A program made the translations under genes and the position numbers. The notes under the pieces are model-generated. The model ran no database searches, was not told the origin of the DNA, and worked only from the letters and a program-made list of their open reading frames with translations. From positions 1-64,000 of the forward strand of contig JAFAFW010000107.1 in the NCBI GenBank assembly GCA_023423275.1: a stretch of 64,000 bases of DNA. Reading direction: 5' to 3'. This DNA is from Pseudomonadota bacterium (GTDB lineage Bacteria > Pseudomonadota > Alphaproteobacteria > Rhizobiales > Hyphomicrobiaceae). Shown here piece after piece: positions 1-8,972 of this stretch. The stretch's first letter is position 1, and each line of letters opens with the position of its first letter.

Positions 1-461
1 TGCTCGAACGCACCGTCGATGTTCCCCCGCACCTGGTCTGGCGGGCGTGGACGGAACCCGCGCTCGTCAAGAAATGGTTCACTCCCCTGCCCTGGACGAC
101 CGTCGATTGCGAAATCGACCTGCGGCCCGGCGGTCTCTTCCGCACCGTCATGCGCTCTCCCGAGGGACAGGAGCACGAGAATATCGGCTGCTATCTCGAC
201 CTGATCACCAACAAGCGTCTCGTGTGGACAGATATGCTTGGACCAGGCTACCGCCCGCGCTCGGGCAGCCTCAACGAGAGCACGAGTTGCGGCTTCTTCA
301 CCGCCATCCTGCTTCTGGAAGCGGCGGGCAATGGCACGCGCTACACGGCGCGTGTGCTGCATGGCGCGGAGGCCGATCGCAAACGGCACGAGGAGATGGG
401 CTTCCACGAGGGCTGGGGCACAGCGCTCGATCAGCTCGTCGCCGCCGTCAAGGCGATGTGA
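1..461 (+). CDS. SRPBCC (AHSA1-like) family protein, 5' end cut by the window
   Basis: The reading frame is open from base 3 with no start codon inside the window, so the N-terminus lies upstream. The visible part begins with a stretch typical of AHSA1/SRPBCC proteins (V-W-R-A-W-T-E-P followed by K-K-W-F-T-P), then an R-P-G-G-L-F-R turn and ends with a helix W-G-T-A-L-D-Q-L. About 152 residues are present, close to the usual length of a single SRPBCC domain, so only a few residues are missing. The fold forms a hydrophobic ligand pocket; the ligand here is unknown. It ends 18 bases before the convergent membrane-protein gene. Confidence 0.8.
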   Translation, partial: LERTVDVPPHLVWRAWTEPALVKKWFTPLPWTTVDCEIDLRPGGLFRTVMRSPEGQEHENIGCYLDLITNKRLVWTDMLGPGYRPRSGSLNESTSCGFFTAILLLEAAGNGTRYTARVLHGAEADRKRHEEMGFHEGWGTALDQLVAAVKAM

Positions 462-479
462 GCAGGCTGGTCTATCGGC

Positions 480-896
480 TCACGTCTTGTCGTCGGTGTC
501 GAAGTGGAAGACGTGCAGCACGTGATGGATGATCGGCGCCAATACCACGCCGGTCGCCAGCACGATCACGAGGCCGGAAAAGATCGCATAGCTACCTGCG
601 AAGAACTTCCCTGCATTCGTGTGCAGCTCATTCACCGGCCCCATACCGGACAGGATCATGGCGGCGTTCACAAACGCATCGACGATGCTCATGCCCTCCG
701 TCCACGCGTAACCCGCCATGCCCACCAGCAGGCCGAACAGCATGATGGCGAACCACAGCACGACGGATCTCGCCATCCGCGCGAGAAAGATCCGGCGCGT
801 ATCGGCGCTTTCAAATGAAAAGAGTGAGCGGTGGTGGCGAACGTGAGTCTTGCGAAGCGTGCTCGAATTCGATTTCAAGGGCTCCTTTTGCACCAT
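480..896 (-). CDS. Small two-TM membrane protein resembling a K+ channel pore
   Basis: A protein of 138 residues. A hydrophobic helix lies at about residues 44-66, a re-entrant-looking segment at 72-90 and a second helix at 96-122, followed by a His-rich tail. The order TM, pore-helix-like segment, T-N-A-G-K-F-F-A-G-S-Y-A, TM parallels two-TM potassium channels, but the selectivity filter T-V-G-Y-G is replaced by S-G-M-G-P-V. I chose the ATG at 896 because an A-A-A-G-G lies about 8 bases upstream and because a longer start at 974 would overlap the next gene. A start at residue 41 (M-A-R-S) is also possible. Function is unknown; channel-like is inference from layout. Confidence 0.65.
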   Translation of the reverse strand: MVQKEPLKSNSSTLRKTHVRHHRSLFSFESADTRRIFLARMARSVVLWFAIMLFGLLVGMAGYAWTEGMSIVDAFVNAAMILSGMGPVNELHTNAGKFFAGSYAIFSGLVIVLATGVVLAPIIHHVLHVFHFDTDDKT

Positions 897-951
897 AACC
901 ACGGCCTTTATGCAAAAAGGCGAAGTGCTTGGTCTTGCTGCGGCGCCAAAG

Positions 952-1344
952 CTAGGCCGCCGAGCGACCGCCAACAGCCCGCTGCTTTAGCTTGAACGTC
1001 AGCAGGCTATTGTGCAGCTTGAGAATCCTGCCCAGGGCAGTCCCGCGCGCGGTGCTGTCCGACACCTTCGCTTCCAGCAAGACGCTGGCAATCGCGACAG
1101 CCTCGGCCTGCTGGATTTCCTTGTCGTCTTTCAACCGAAGAAAAACAGCATCAAACGCACTGCCGCCAAGTGCCTTCTTCAGGTCAGCGGCATATCGATC
1201 GATAAGCGCATGATTGATTGGCCCGTGCATCTTCTTTTTCCGTCCCGTTTGAGGTGACGCAGACGCAACAGGTAGCTTGGAACCAGCTGATTTGGCTTTC
1301 GACAGCTTCACGCCCGTCGATTTGGATTTCGGCGATTTGGCCAT
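952..1344 (-). CDS. Conserved small basic hypothetical protein
   Basis: A protein of 130 residues. The first 40 residues are Lys/Ser/Ala-rich and look disordered; the rest is predicted helical (I-D-R-Y-A-A-D-L-K-K-A-L through L-L-T-F-K-L-K-Q). The ATG has a strong AGGAGG five bases upstream, which supports a real gene. No signal peptide or membrane segment. I do not recognise the family. It lies between a channel-like membrane protein and a ParA-like ATPase on the same strand, 36 bases after the latter's stop, so the three could be cotranscribed. Confidence 0.6.
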   Translation of the reverse strand: MAKSPKSKSTGVKLSKAKSAGSKLPVASASPQTGRKKKMHGPINHALIDRYAADLKKALGGSAFDAVFLRLKDDKEIQQAEAVAIASVLLEAKVSDSTARGTALGRILKLHNSLLTFKLKQRAVGGRSAA

Positions 1345-1380
1345 ACGACCTCCTGGCCAGAACCTATGAATTCGAAGCGA

Positions 1381-2586
1381 TCACTTCAAGCGACTGTCTA
1401 TCTCGTCGCCAAGTCGATCGAAGGCTTCGCGAATTTCCTGAAACGGCTCCGCTTGACCTGGATTTGCATACACGATTCCGTGCCCTGATGCTCTGCTCAA
1501 TTGCCTCTTATCCGGGATGAAAGCCTTGACAGGCAGGAAGCTCGCGTCCCGAAGAGGAAAGGCAGCTGTTTGAAGGGCTTGGTCCAGTGACAAGCGACCT
1601 GAAGCATGAGCGTCAACCTCGACGTCGTTCAACGGCTGGTCGCGCAGCCTACCATCCACCACGGTCATGAAGCTGGTCATAGTCCCGACTACTCCGACGA
1701 TCTTGAGATTCGGCCAGAGTGTTTGATGCACGCGCAGCTGATCGGCGAAGGCACCAACCGCTTCCGTTGATAGATCGTCCATAACGGTTGGAATAAGAAC
1801 ATGAGTTGCCGCACAAAGAGCTTGTATGCATCCGGTTGTCAGCCTCGGAGGAGCATCGATGATAATGCGATCAAACGAGGTCTGGATCAGAGGATCATGG
1901 AGTAACTTCGCGAGGTGAAAGCGGATATCTGAGTCCCGTTGTCCAAGCAGCCACTCAACCATGAGACGGTTTTCCATCGCCGCCAGCGAATAATAGGTCG
2001 GAATCAACTTTGCCCTTGGCACATTCGCAACATTCTGAGCAGCCTGAGATAACCACATCGCATCACGATCATTGATCAGGTGTGCAGCCTTGCTCAGATC
2101 ACCGCCAGATTGCGCTATGAGCAAATCATTGCGATCGTGATCAGCAAGCGCATTTGCAGTCAGAGAGCCCTGAAAATCGAGATCGATGCCGAGAACGCGC
2201 TCGCCCTTCTTGATCGCATAATGTGCCATCAGGTTGGAGGCGACCGTTGTCTTACCGACGCCACCTTTGAGGTTTGCGACTACGATGATGGGCTTGCTGA
2301 TATTGAACCAATGATCGTAACCGGCCGGCTTGATGATCGGAATGGAATTTGCCAGCCAGATGCCCTTGCTATCGGGTGCAACAGCATTCAACGCGCGTTC
2401 GATCTGTCGTTTGCCATTCCAGAGCGCCCAGATGCGCGGCCACACCTGACGCAACAGCGAAACGGCTCCGGCCGCTAACGCACTCAATATCAGCGCGGCT
2501 ATGACCTTCGCCGTCCAATCTTCCCAACCCGACTCAGCAATACTTCTGAAAAGCCGCTCCATGAACGGCAAGCTCTCGCCACCCAT
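1381..2586 (-). CDS. ParA/MinD-like ATPase with N-terminal membrane anchor
   Basis: A protein of 401 residues. Residues 27-45 form a hydrophobic helix, followed by a basic linker and, from about residue 97, a ParA-type P-loop ATPase: deviant Walker A K-G-G-V-G-K-T-T at 107-114 and Walker B region I-I-I-D-A-P-P. ParA proteins move or position cargo by ATP-dependent dimerisation, usually with ParB; no parB is nearby. The membrane anchor is unusual for ParA. An alternative start is the ATG at 2562 (M-E-R-L-F). Base composition is visibly less GC-rich than in the flanking genes, which suggests acquisition. Its cargo cannot be inferred. Confidence 0.8.
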   Translation of the reverse strand: MGGESLPFMERLFRSIAESGWEDWTAKVIAALILSALAAGAVSLLRQVWPRIWALWNGKRQIERALNAVAPDSKGIWLANSIPIIKPAGYDHWFNISKPIIVVANLKGGVGKTTVASNLMAHYAIKKGERVLGIDLDFQGSLTANALADHDRNDLLIAQSGGDLSKAAHLINDRDAMWLSQAAQNVANVPRAKLIPTYYSLAAMENRLMVEWLLGQRDSDIRFHLAKLLHDPLIQTSFDRIIIDAPPRLTTGCIQALCAATHVLIPTVMDDLSTEAVGAFADQLRVHQTLWPNLKIVGVVGTMTSFMTVVDGRLRDQPLNDVEVDAHASGRLSLDQALQTAAFPLRDASFLPVKAFIPDKRQLSRASGHGIVYANPGQAEPFQEIREAFDRLGDEIDSRLK

Positions 2587-2727
2587 ATCAATCCCGCAAG
2601 CAAAACTGACCTTGACCGGATTGAACGGTGAAAGAGAAACGACGTCGACAATAGATCGTCAGACAACGCACGAACGAGGCGCGGCGCGATGCAAGTTCGC
2701 CACACCTGTCATCCGCGGAATCCCAAC

Positions 2728-2759
2728 AAAAAAGGCCAGCTTTTCGACTGGCCTTTTTT
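2728..2759 (-). terminator. Rho-independent terminator of rpoD
   Basis: A perfect 12-base stem (arms 2728-2739 and 2748-2759) around an 8-base loop. Read leftward it ends in a run of six T, 18 bases after the rpoD stop. The A run on the other side makes it potentially bidirectional, but no rightward gene ends here. Confidence 0.9.
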
Positions 2760-2776
2760 CAATTCGGTTGTTCCGC

Positions 2777-4798
2777 TCAGTTGTCCAGGAAGCTCCGGAG
2801 CTTCCGGGAGCGGCTCGGGTGCTTCAGCTTGCGCAGCGCCTTGGCTTCGATCTGGCGGATGCGCTCGCGCGTCACCGAGAACTGCTGGCCGACTTCTTCC
2901 AGCGTGTGATCGGTGTTCATGCCGATGCCGAACCGCATGCGCAGCACGCGCTCTTCGCGCGGTGTGAGGGAGGCGAGCACACGCGTCGTCGTCTCGCGCA
3001 GGTTCGACTGGATCGCCGCATCGATCGGCAGCACCGCGTTGCGGTCCTCGATGAAGTCGCCCAGGTGCGAATCTTCCTCGTCGCCGATCGGCGTTTCGAG
3101 CGAGATCGGCTCCTTGGCGATCTTCAGGACCTTGCGCACCTTCTCCAGCGGCATGGCCAGCTTCTCGGCCAGTTCCTCCGGCGTCGGCTCGCGGCCGATC
3201 TCGTGCAGCATCTGGCGCGATGTGCGGACGATCTTGTTGATCGTCTCGATCATGTGCACCGGAATGCGGATGGTGCGCGCCTGATCGGCGATCGAGCGCG
3301 TGATCGCCTGCCGGATCCACCATGTGGCGTAGGTCGAGAACTTGTAGCCACGCCGATACTCGAACTTGTCGACCGCCTTCATCAGGCCGATGTTGCCCTC
3401 CTGAATGAGATCCAGGAACTGCAGGCCGCGGTTGGTGTACTTCTTGGCAATCGAGATAACGAGACGCAGGTTGGCCTCGACCATTTCCTTCTTCGCCTGC
3501 CGGGCCTCGCGCTCGCCCTTCTGCACGCTCTTGACGATGCGGCGGAACTCGGGGATTTCGAGGCCCGTCTCGCTCGCCAGATTGTGGATATCGCCGCGCA
3601 GCTGATCGATCCGCCGACGCTCGTTTTTGATGAAGTTGACCCAGCCCTTCTTGCCGGATTGGTTCATCCGCTCGATCCAGGTCTGATCGAGCTCATTACC
3701 GTAGTATTCGCCGATGAAGTCCACGCGCGCGACGCCGTAGCTGTCGGCAAGGCGCATCAGTTGCGCTTCCAGCCCGACGAGCCGCTTGTTGATCGCGTAA
3801 AGCTGTTCGACGAGGCTCTCGATGCGGTTGTTGTTGAGCGACAGGCTCTTCACATCGACGATGATTTCGTCACGCAGCTTCGCATAGGCCTTCTGATGCT
3901 GGCGCGAGCCCTGCTCACCCGCCACCTGCATCTCGAGGTTCTTGTCCTGCTGCTTGCGCAGGCGTTTGTAGGTGCCGGCGATCCGGTCGAAGGTTTCGAG
4001 AACCTTCGGCTTCAGCTCAGCCTCCATCGCCGCCAGCGACATGGCGTTCTCGTAGTCGTCCTCGTCGTCGATCTCACCGGGGGTCTGGCCCTCTTCTCCA
4101 CCGGCGCCGTTCGCCGCGGGAGCCGGCGCATCTTCGCCCTGCGGCACCATCATCGGCGCGGCTTTCGCTTCCGGGCCTTCGTAGGTCGCCTCCAGATCGA
4201 TGATGTCGCGCAGGAGAATCTTGGCGTCGTTCAGCTCGTCGCGCCAGATGATGATGGCCTGGAACGTCAGCGGGCTTTCGCACAGACCGGCAATCATCGC
4301 CTCGCGTCCGGCTTCGATGCGCTTGGCGATGGCGATTTCGCCCTCGCGCGACAGCAACTCGACCGATCCCATCTCGCGCAGGTACATCCGCACGGGATCG
4401 TCCGTGCGCTCGACCGGCTCGGCGCGCGTCTCGGCCTTGGCCGGCAAGCTCTGAGTCGTCAGCGAGCGGCCTTCCTCGTCATCGGCGCCGCCTTCTTCCG
4501 CCTGAGGCTCCTCGCCCTCTTCGGTCTCGACGACGTTGATGCCCATCTCGGAGAACATCGCCATCACGTCTTCGATCTGCTCCGACGAAACCTCCTCGGA
4601 GGGCAACACGGCGTTCAGTTCATCATAGGTGACGTAGCCGCGCGCCTTGGCGGTCTTGATCAGACGCTTGACCGCCTGATCGGATAGGTCGAGGACCGGG
4701 CTGTCACGCTCCGGCGCCTCTGCCTGAGGCGTCGCTGACTCCTCGGGTTTCTGTGCCGTTGCGCTGCGGGTCTGACCGGAAGTGTATGAAGTTGCCAT
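2777..4798 (-). CDS. rpoD: RNA polymerase primary sigma factor RpoD (sigma-70)
   Basis: A protein of 673 residues, normal for alphaproteobacterial housekeeping sigma. Region 1.1 spans about 35-95, then an acidic linker, region 1.2 ([11 protein letters not shown]) at about 134-165, a long non-conserved insert, region 2 with the [17 protein letters not shown] core for -10 recognition, region 3 and region 4 with the T-R-E-R-I-R-Q-I-E helix for -35 recognition. The C-terminus L-R-S-F-L-D-N is the classic RpoD end. It directs core polymerase to most promoters. The gene follows dnaG in the same direction, as is common, and has its own terminator. Confidence 0.98.
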   Translation of the reverse strand: MATSYTSGQTRSATAQKPEESATPQAEAPERDSPVLDLSDQAVKRLIKTAKARGYVTYDELNAVLPSEEVSSEQIEDVMAMFSEMGINVVETEEGEEPQAEEGGADDEEGRSLTTQSLPAKAETRAEPVERTDDPVRMYLREMGSVELLSREGEIAIAKRIEAGREAMIAGLCESPLTFQAIIIWRDELNDAKILLRDIIDLEATYEGPEAKAAPMMVPQGEDAPAPAANGAGGEEGQTPGEIDDEDDYENAMSLAAMEAELKPKVLETFDRIAGTYKRLRKQQDKNLEMQVAGEQGSRQHQKAYAKLRDEIIVDVKSLSLNNNRIESLVEQLYAINKRLVGLEAQLMRLADSYGVARVDFIGEYYGNELDQTWIERMNQSGKKGWVNFIKNERRRIDQLRGDIHNLASETGLEIPEFRRIVKSVQKGEREARQAKKEMVEANLRLVISIAKKYTNRGLQFLDLIQEGNIGLMKAVDKFEYRRGYKFSTYATWWIRQAITRSIADQARTIRIPVHMIETINKIVRTSRQMLHEIGREPTPEELAEKLAMPLEKVRKVLKIAKEPISLETPIGDEEDSHLGDFIEDRNAVLPIDAAIQSNLRETTTRVLASLTPREERVLRMRFGIGMNTDHTLEEVGQQFSVTRERIRQIEAKALRKLKHPSRSRKLRSFLDN

Positions 4799-5054
4799 GG
4801 CTGCGGTTGGCTCGCGATCTGTTGTCTCGTAGGCTTCAGCAGGGTCGCTTCCGCGCTAAGCGGGCGGGTTCATGGACGTCGGCGGCGGGGACCGGGCCGC
4901 ACTCCTGATCGAGCGGGATCGCAAGCGATATCAGCATTCATATATCTCTGACGCGCTTCACGGCTTTCCCATTCGGATTGCCTGACCAAAATACGTCCGC
5001 CCGATCACTCTAACGGTCAACCCGAAGGCAGAACCGAGAGTGAGACCGGGCTAT

Positions 5055-6953
5055 CTAAAAGTCCACGGGCATGTCTACAACGTCCAAACTCGCAATCAGA
5101 CGCTGCACCTCACATATCCGTGCGAAGGATTCCTCGCTCCCCTCGTCGTGGAAGGCGCGCTCCGCGGCCTCAAGAGCCGTCTTCAACCCCTTTTGTCGCT
5201 CGTGCAACATCAGGGTGTGGCGCCAGCCGGTCTCCACTTCCGCAGGGTCAGCGTCAGGTTCTGCGAACCTATGGCTCCAATGTGGAATAGCCCGTTCGAT
5301 GAGGCTGACCACCTGCTGCAAGTTCAAGGCTTCCAATTGGGAGCGTAGGCCGCCGCTGTCAAGGGAAATGTCGTTGCTTTTGAGTGACAGCAGCGTATCG
5401 CGCAGCCTCTCGAGGGATGGTTGGCTGAAAGTAATCGATGCGATCTCCTCGGCATGGTCGTCAATCAGCCAGGGATGACTAACGAGCATTCGCAACAGCA
5501 AGGCCTCGCGCGGTGGTGGAGCTTCGGAGCGCCCGACGAGGGAACTCCGCCGTAAACTGCTGCTCGGCTGAGCGCGTGGCGCGGGAAATTTCGAATCGCG
5601 TCCGCGCCGCCCACCTTGCGAGGGCGCCCATTTTTGCCCGGAATAACCCGAACGGGAAAAACGATCCCCTGCCGCTTGGCTGCTCGGCTGCCAAGCTTGT
5701 GAGACCTTTGCACGCAAAGCCTGTGCGTAGTGTTGCCGCACAGCCGCATCCTCGATGCGAGCAAGCAATTGAGCCAAACGCTGTTCAAGCAAGGCCCTCC
5801 GCTCCGGCGTCGACCACTCTCCCGAAAGCCACTCACGCTCCCACAGCACTTCCGCCAGCGGCCGCGCGCGCCCCAGCACGCTCTGCATCGCAGCGCTGCC
5901 CTGCTGGCGGACCAGATCATCCGGGTCCAGTCCCTCCGGCAGAAACGCGAAGGTAATGCTCTTGCCGGGTTGCAACAGCGGGAGGACCGTATCGATCGCG
6001 CGATGAGCCGCCTTCTGGCCCGCGCTGTCACCGTCAAAACAGAGGATCGGCTCAGGCGCCATCCGCCACATCAGCCGGATCTGATCTTCCGTGAGTGCGG
6101 TTCCGAGCGGCGCGACGGCATTTTCGATGCCGGCCTCTGCCAGCGCCACGACGTCCATATATCCCTCGACCGCAATCACCTGGTCGAGATCATGAGCCCT
6201 GGAGCGGGCGCGGGCGGCATTGAACAGCACCGAGCCCTTATGAAAGAGCGGTGTTTCGGGCGAATTCAGATACTTGGCGGGCGCTTCCGGATCGAGCGCA
6301 CGGCCGCCGAAGGCAATCGTCCGATCCTTCAGATCCGTGATCGGAAACATCACCCGGTGCCGGAAACGATCATAGGAGACGGGGATATCGTCGCCCGCGA
6401 TGAGCATACCAGAGGTTGCCATTTCCTCGCCGGTGAAACCAAGGCCCGCAAGGTGGTCCTTCAGCACCGATCGCCCGGCCGGCGCGTAGCCCAGCCGGAA
6501 CTTCGCAATGGTCCGGCGATCCAGCCCGCGCTTCTCCAGATAGCGCCGCGCTTCGCCGCCCGCGGCCGAGCGAAACTGCTCCTCGAAGAAGGCCACTGAC
6601 GCTTCCAGGACGGCCAGCAGCCGTGTGCGCTGATCCTCCTGCCGGGCATCCGCCGGGCTCATCTTCGGCATCTGGACACCGGCTTCAGCCGCCAGCCGTT
6701 CCACCGCCTCGGGGAACGACAGCCCTTCGGTCTTCATCAGGAACGTGAAGATGTCGCCGTGTTCCCCCGACGCGAAGCAGTGATAGAAGCCTTTGTGATC
6801 ATTGACAAAAAATGAAGGCGTCTTTTCCGTCTTGAACGGCGACAGGCCGGAGTATTCCCGCCCCTTCTTCTTCAGGGCGACCTTGCGCGCGACCACCTGG
6901 CTGACCGGCAGCCGGGCGCGAATCTCATCGAGAAGACCTGGCGGAAAGCGCAT
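5055..6953 (-). CDS. dnaG: DNA primase DnaG
   Basis: A protein of 632 residues from the ATG at 6953, which has an AGGACC upstream; a longer frame to 7064 would add 37 unconserved residues. It makes RNA primers for replication. Domains: N-terminal zinc-binding-like domain (residues about 5-100), Toprim catalytic core with E-G-Y-M-D and F-D-G-D-S-A-G, and a C-terminal helicase-binding domain. The N-terminal CHC2 zinc motif is degenerate: S38-P-F-K41 and C59-F-A-S62 replace the usual Cys, His, Cys, Cys, so zinc is probably not bound. Similar loss is known in other alphaproteobacteria. It lies upstream of rpoD in the classic macromolecular synthesis order. Confidence 0.97.
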   Translation of the reverse strand: MRFPPGLLDEIRARLPVSQVVARKVALKKKGREYSGLSPFKTEKTPSFFVNDHKGFYHCFASGEHGDIFTFLMKTEGLSFPEAVERLAAEAGVQMPKMSPADARQEDQRTRLLAVLEASVAFFEEQFRSAAGGEARRYLEKRGLDRRTIAKFRLGYAPAGRSVLKDHLAGLGFTGEEMATSGMLIAGDDIPVSYDRFRHRVMFPITDLKDRTIAFGGRALDPEAPAKYLNSPETPLFHKGSVLFNAARARSRAHDLDQVIAVEGYMDVVALAEAGIENAVAPLGTALTEDQIRLMWRMAPEPILCFDGDSAGQKAAHRAIDTVLPLLQPGKSITFAFLPEGLDPDDLVRQQGSAAMQSVLGRARPLAEVLWEREWLSGEWSTPERRALLEQRLAQLLARIEDAAVRQHYAQALRAKVSQAWQPSSQAAGDRFSRSGYSGQKWAPSQGGRRGRDSKFPAPRAQPSSSLRRSSLVGRSEAPPPREALLLRMLVSHPWLIDDHAEEIASITFSQPSLERLRDTLLSLKSNDISLDSGGLRSQLEALNLQQVVSLIERAIPHWSHRFAEPDADPAEVETGWRHTLMLHERQKGLKTALEAAERAFHDEGSEESFARICEVQRLIASLDVVDMPVDF

Positions 6954-7085
6954 AATGGTCCTGAGCGGCTCACTTGCCCATTCAGTAAGTCGATTCGCGC
7001 CGGCGATGATGGCGGGCACCACGCAGATCTCGCCGGGTCCCCGATATCCACAGGGTGTGGACAACGATCCCCCGGCGAACTGCCG

Positions 7086-7553
7086 CTACTTCAGCATTTC
7101 CTTGACCAGTCCGCTGGCCTTGCCGAAGTCCATCTGGCCCGCATAGCGCTCTTTCAGGACGGCCATGGCGCGGCCCATATCCTTCAGGCCCTGGCACTTG
7201 AGTTCCTGAACAACCTTGCCGACGGCTTCCCGCAGCTCCGCGTCACCGAGTTGCTTCGGCAAGAATTCCTCGATGACCTTGATCTCGTCGAGTTCCTGGT
7301 CGGCCAACTCGGGGCGCCCGCCCTGCCGGTACTGCTCGGCCGAGTCGCGGCGCTGCTTCACCATCTTCTGCATGAGTTGCAGCAGCTCAGCATCCGAGAT
7401 CTTGTCGCGAGCGCCCTGCCCGTCCGAACTATCCATCTGCGCCGCGATATCACGATCCTTGATGGCGGCGGACATCAGGCGCAGCGTCGCCAGGCGCCGC
7501 TTGTCGCCCGACTTCATCGCTGTCTTGATGGCTTGATTCAGCGTGTCGCGCAT
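7086..7553 (-). CDS. GatB/YqeY domain protein
   Basis: A protein of 155 residues, the usual YqeY length. It begins M-R-D-T-L-N-Q-A-I-K-T-A-M-K and carries the family features T-L-R-L-M-S-A-A-I-K, I-E-E-F-L-P-K-Q-L and a C-terminal G-R-A-M-A-V-L-K-E-R-Y-A-G-Q-M-D-F helix. The domain is related to the tRNA-binding tail of GatB amidotransferase, but the role of the free-standing protein is not established. It lies upstream of dnaG on the same strand and divergent from carA, a common arrangement in alphaproteobacteria. Confidence 0.93.
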   Translation of the reverse strand: MRDTLNQAIKTAMKSGDKRRLATLRLMSAAIKDRDIAAQMDSSDGQGARDKISDAELLQLMQKMVKQRRDSAEQYRQGGRPELADQELDEIKVIEEFLPKQLGDAELREAVGKVVQELKCQGLKDMGRAMAVLKERYAGQMDFGKASGLVKEMLK

Positions 7554-7627
7554 GACAACTCCTTGTAGTGTGGCGGCTCATGTACGCCCGCCGCAACGAT
7601 GCCGCAAGCCTTGAGAGTCCACTGCGA

Positions 7628-7656
7628 TTGACCCTGTTGGCACCTTCACATAGGTT
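7628..7656 (+). promoter_or_regulatory. Candidate sigma-70 promoter for carA
   Basis: TTGACC at 7628-7633 and TAGGTT at 7651-7656 are separated by exactly 17 bases. This lies about 80 bases before the carA start in the yqeY-carA divergent intergenic region. Seen by eye only; no start-site data. Confidence 0.4.
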
Positions 7657-7734
7657 CCGATCCGCCGACGGATATCGCGGCGCAATGAGGTCGTGGCCTC
7701 GCGCGGATGCCGGACGGCCTCACCGGAGCAGCTC

Positions 7735-8967
7735 ATGAACCCGAACGTTGACGCGCCTTTGAAGCATACTGGCACGCCTGCACCCTGGACCAGCCCGCCA
7801 GCCACCGCCCGCCTCGTTCTGGCGGACGGCACCGTGATTTCGGGCCGCGGCCTCGGCGCAACCGGCTCAGCCGTCGGCGAAGTATGCTTCAACACCGCGA
7901 TAACGGGATATCAGGAGATTCTGACCGATCCCAGCTACGCCGGACAGATCATCACCTTCACGTTTCCCCATATAGGGAATGTCGGCACCAATTCCGAGGA
8001 TACCGAGACATCAAATCTGGCGATGCGCTCAGGTGTCCGCGGATGTGTCCTCAAGGCAGACGTCACAAGCCCGTCCAACTACCGGTCCGCGAACCATCTC
8101 GACGCTTGGTTGAAACAGCGCGGCATCATCGCGATTACCGGCGTCGACACCCGGGCGCTGACGTCCCTGATACGCAACGGCGGCATGCCGAACGGCGTCA
8201 TCGCCCATCAGCCGTCCGGTGAATTCGATATCGAAGATCTCAAAGCGCAGGCGAAAGCCTGGTCGGGGCTCGTCGGCCTCGATCTGGTCCCGGAGGTTAC
8301 TGCCGGCCAAAGCTACACGTGGGACGAGATGCGGTGGGTGTGGAACGAGGGCTTCCCGCGCCAGACCGACCCGGAGTTCCATGTGGTCGCCGTTGACTAC
8401 GGCCTGAAGCGTAACATCTTGCGCTGTCTCGCAAACGCGGGCTGCCGGGTGACGGTCGTGCCTGCGACGACGACGGCCGAGGAAATCCTGCAACGCAACC
8501 CGGATGGCGTGTTCCTGTCCAACGGCCCCGGGGACCCCGCCGCGACAGGCGAATATGCCGTGCCGGAGATCAAGCGGCTGGTCGACAGTGGCCTGCCGAC
8601 ATTCGGCATCTGCCTCGGCCACCAGATGCTCGGCCTCGCTCTTGGCGGACGCACGCACAAGATGAGCCAAGGTCACCACGGCGCCAATCATCCGGTGAAG
8701 GACTTCACGACCGGCAAGGTCGAGATCACATCGATGAACCACGGCTTCGCCGTCGATCGCGAAAGTCTGCCGGAAAATGTCGAGGAGACCCACGTCTCGC
8801 TGTTCGACGGCAGCAACTGCGGTCTGCGCCTGAAGGATAAGCCGGTTTTCTCGGTTCAATATCACCCCGAGGCATCGCCGGGTCCCCAGGACAGCCACTA
8901 TCTGTTCACGCGCTTCGTCAACATGATGCGTGAGCGCAAGGGATCGCCGCCGCGCCGGGAGCGGTAA
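7735..8967 (+). CDS. carA: Carbamoyl-phosphate synthase small subunit CarA
   Basis: A protein of 410 residues from the ATG at 7735, which has GGAG seven bases upstream; a GTG at 7693 would add 14 residues. CarA hydrolyses glutamine and passes ammonia to CarB, giving carbamoyl phosphate for pyrimidine and arginine synthesis. The N-terminal CarA domain begins at L-V-L-A-D-G-T; the C-terminal class I glutamine amidotransferase domain has the nucleophile motif G-I-C-L-G-H-Q and the His/Glu pair in Y-H-P-E-A-S-P-G-P. carB is not the next gene, so the two subunits are encoded apart here. Confidence 0.97.
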   Translation: MNPNVDAPLKHTGTPAPWTSPPATARLVLADGTVISGRGLGATGSAVGEVCFNTAITGYQEILTDPSYAGQIITFTFPHIGNVGTNSEDTETSNLAMRSGVRGCVLKADVTSPSNYRSANHLDAWLKQRGIIAITGVDTRALTSLIRNGGMPNGVIAHQPSGEFDIEDLKAQAKAWSGLVGLDLVPEVTAGQSYTWDEMRWVWNEGFPRQTDPEFHVVAVDYGLKRNILRCLANAGCRVTVVPATTTAEEILQRNPDGVFLSNGPGDPAATGEYAVPEIKRLVDSGLPTFGICLGHQMLGLALGGRTHKMSQGHHGANHPVKDFTTGKVEITSMNHGFAVDRESLPENVEETHVSLFDGSNCGLRLKDKPVFSVQYHPEASPGPQDSHYLFTRFVNMMRERKGSPPRRER

Positions 8968-8972
8968 GCTTC

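Noticed and set aside
2501..4687. A 728-codon rightward open frame opposite rpoD
   Set aside because: Antisense shadow of a GC-rich gene; Leu/Arg/Asp-rich composition, no family features, and rpoD is certain.
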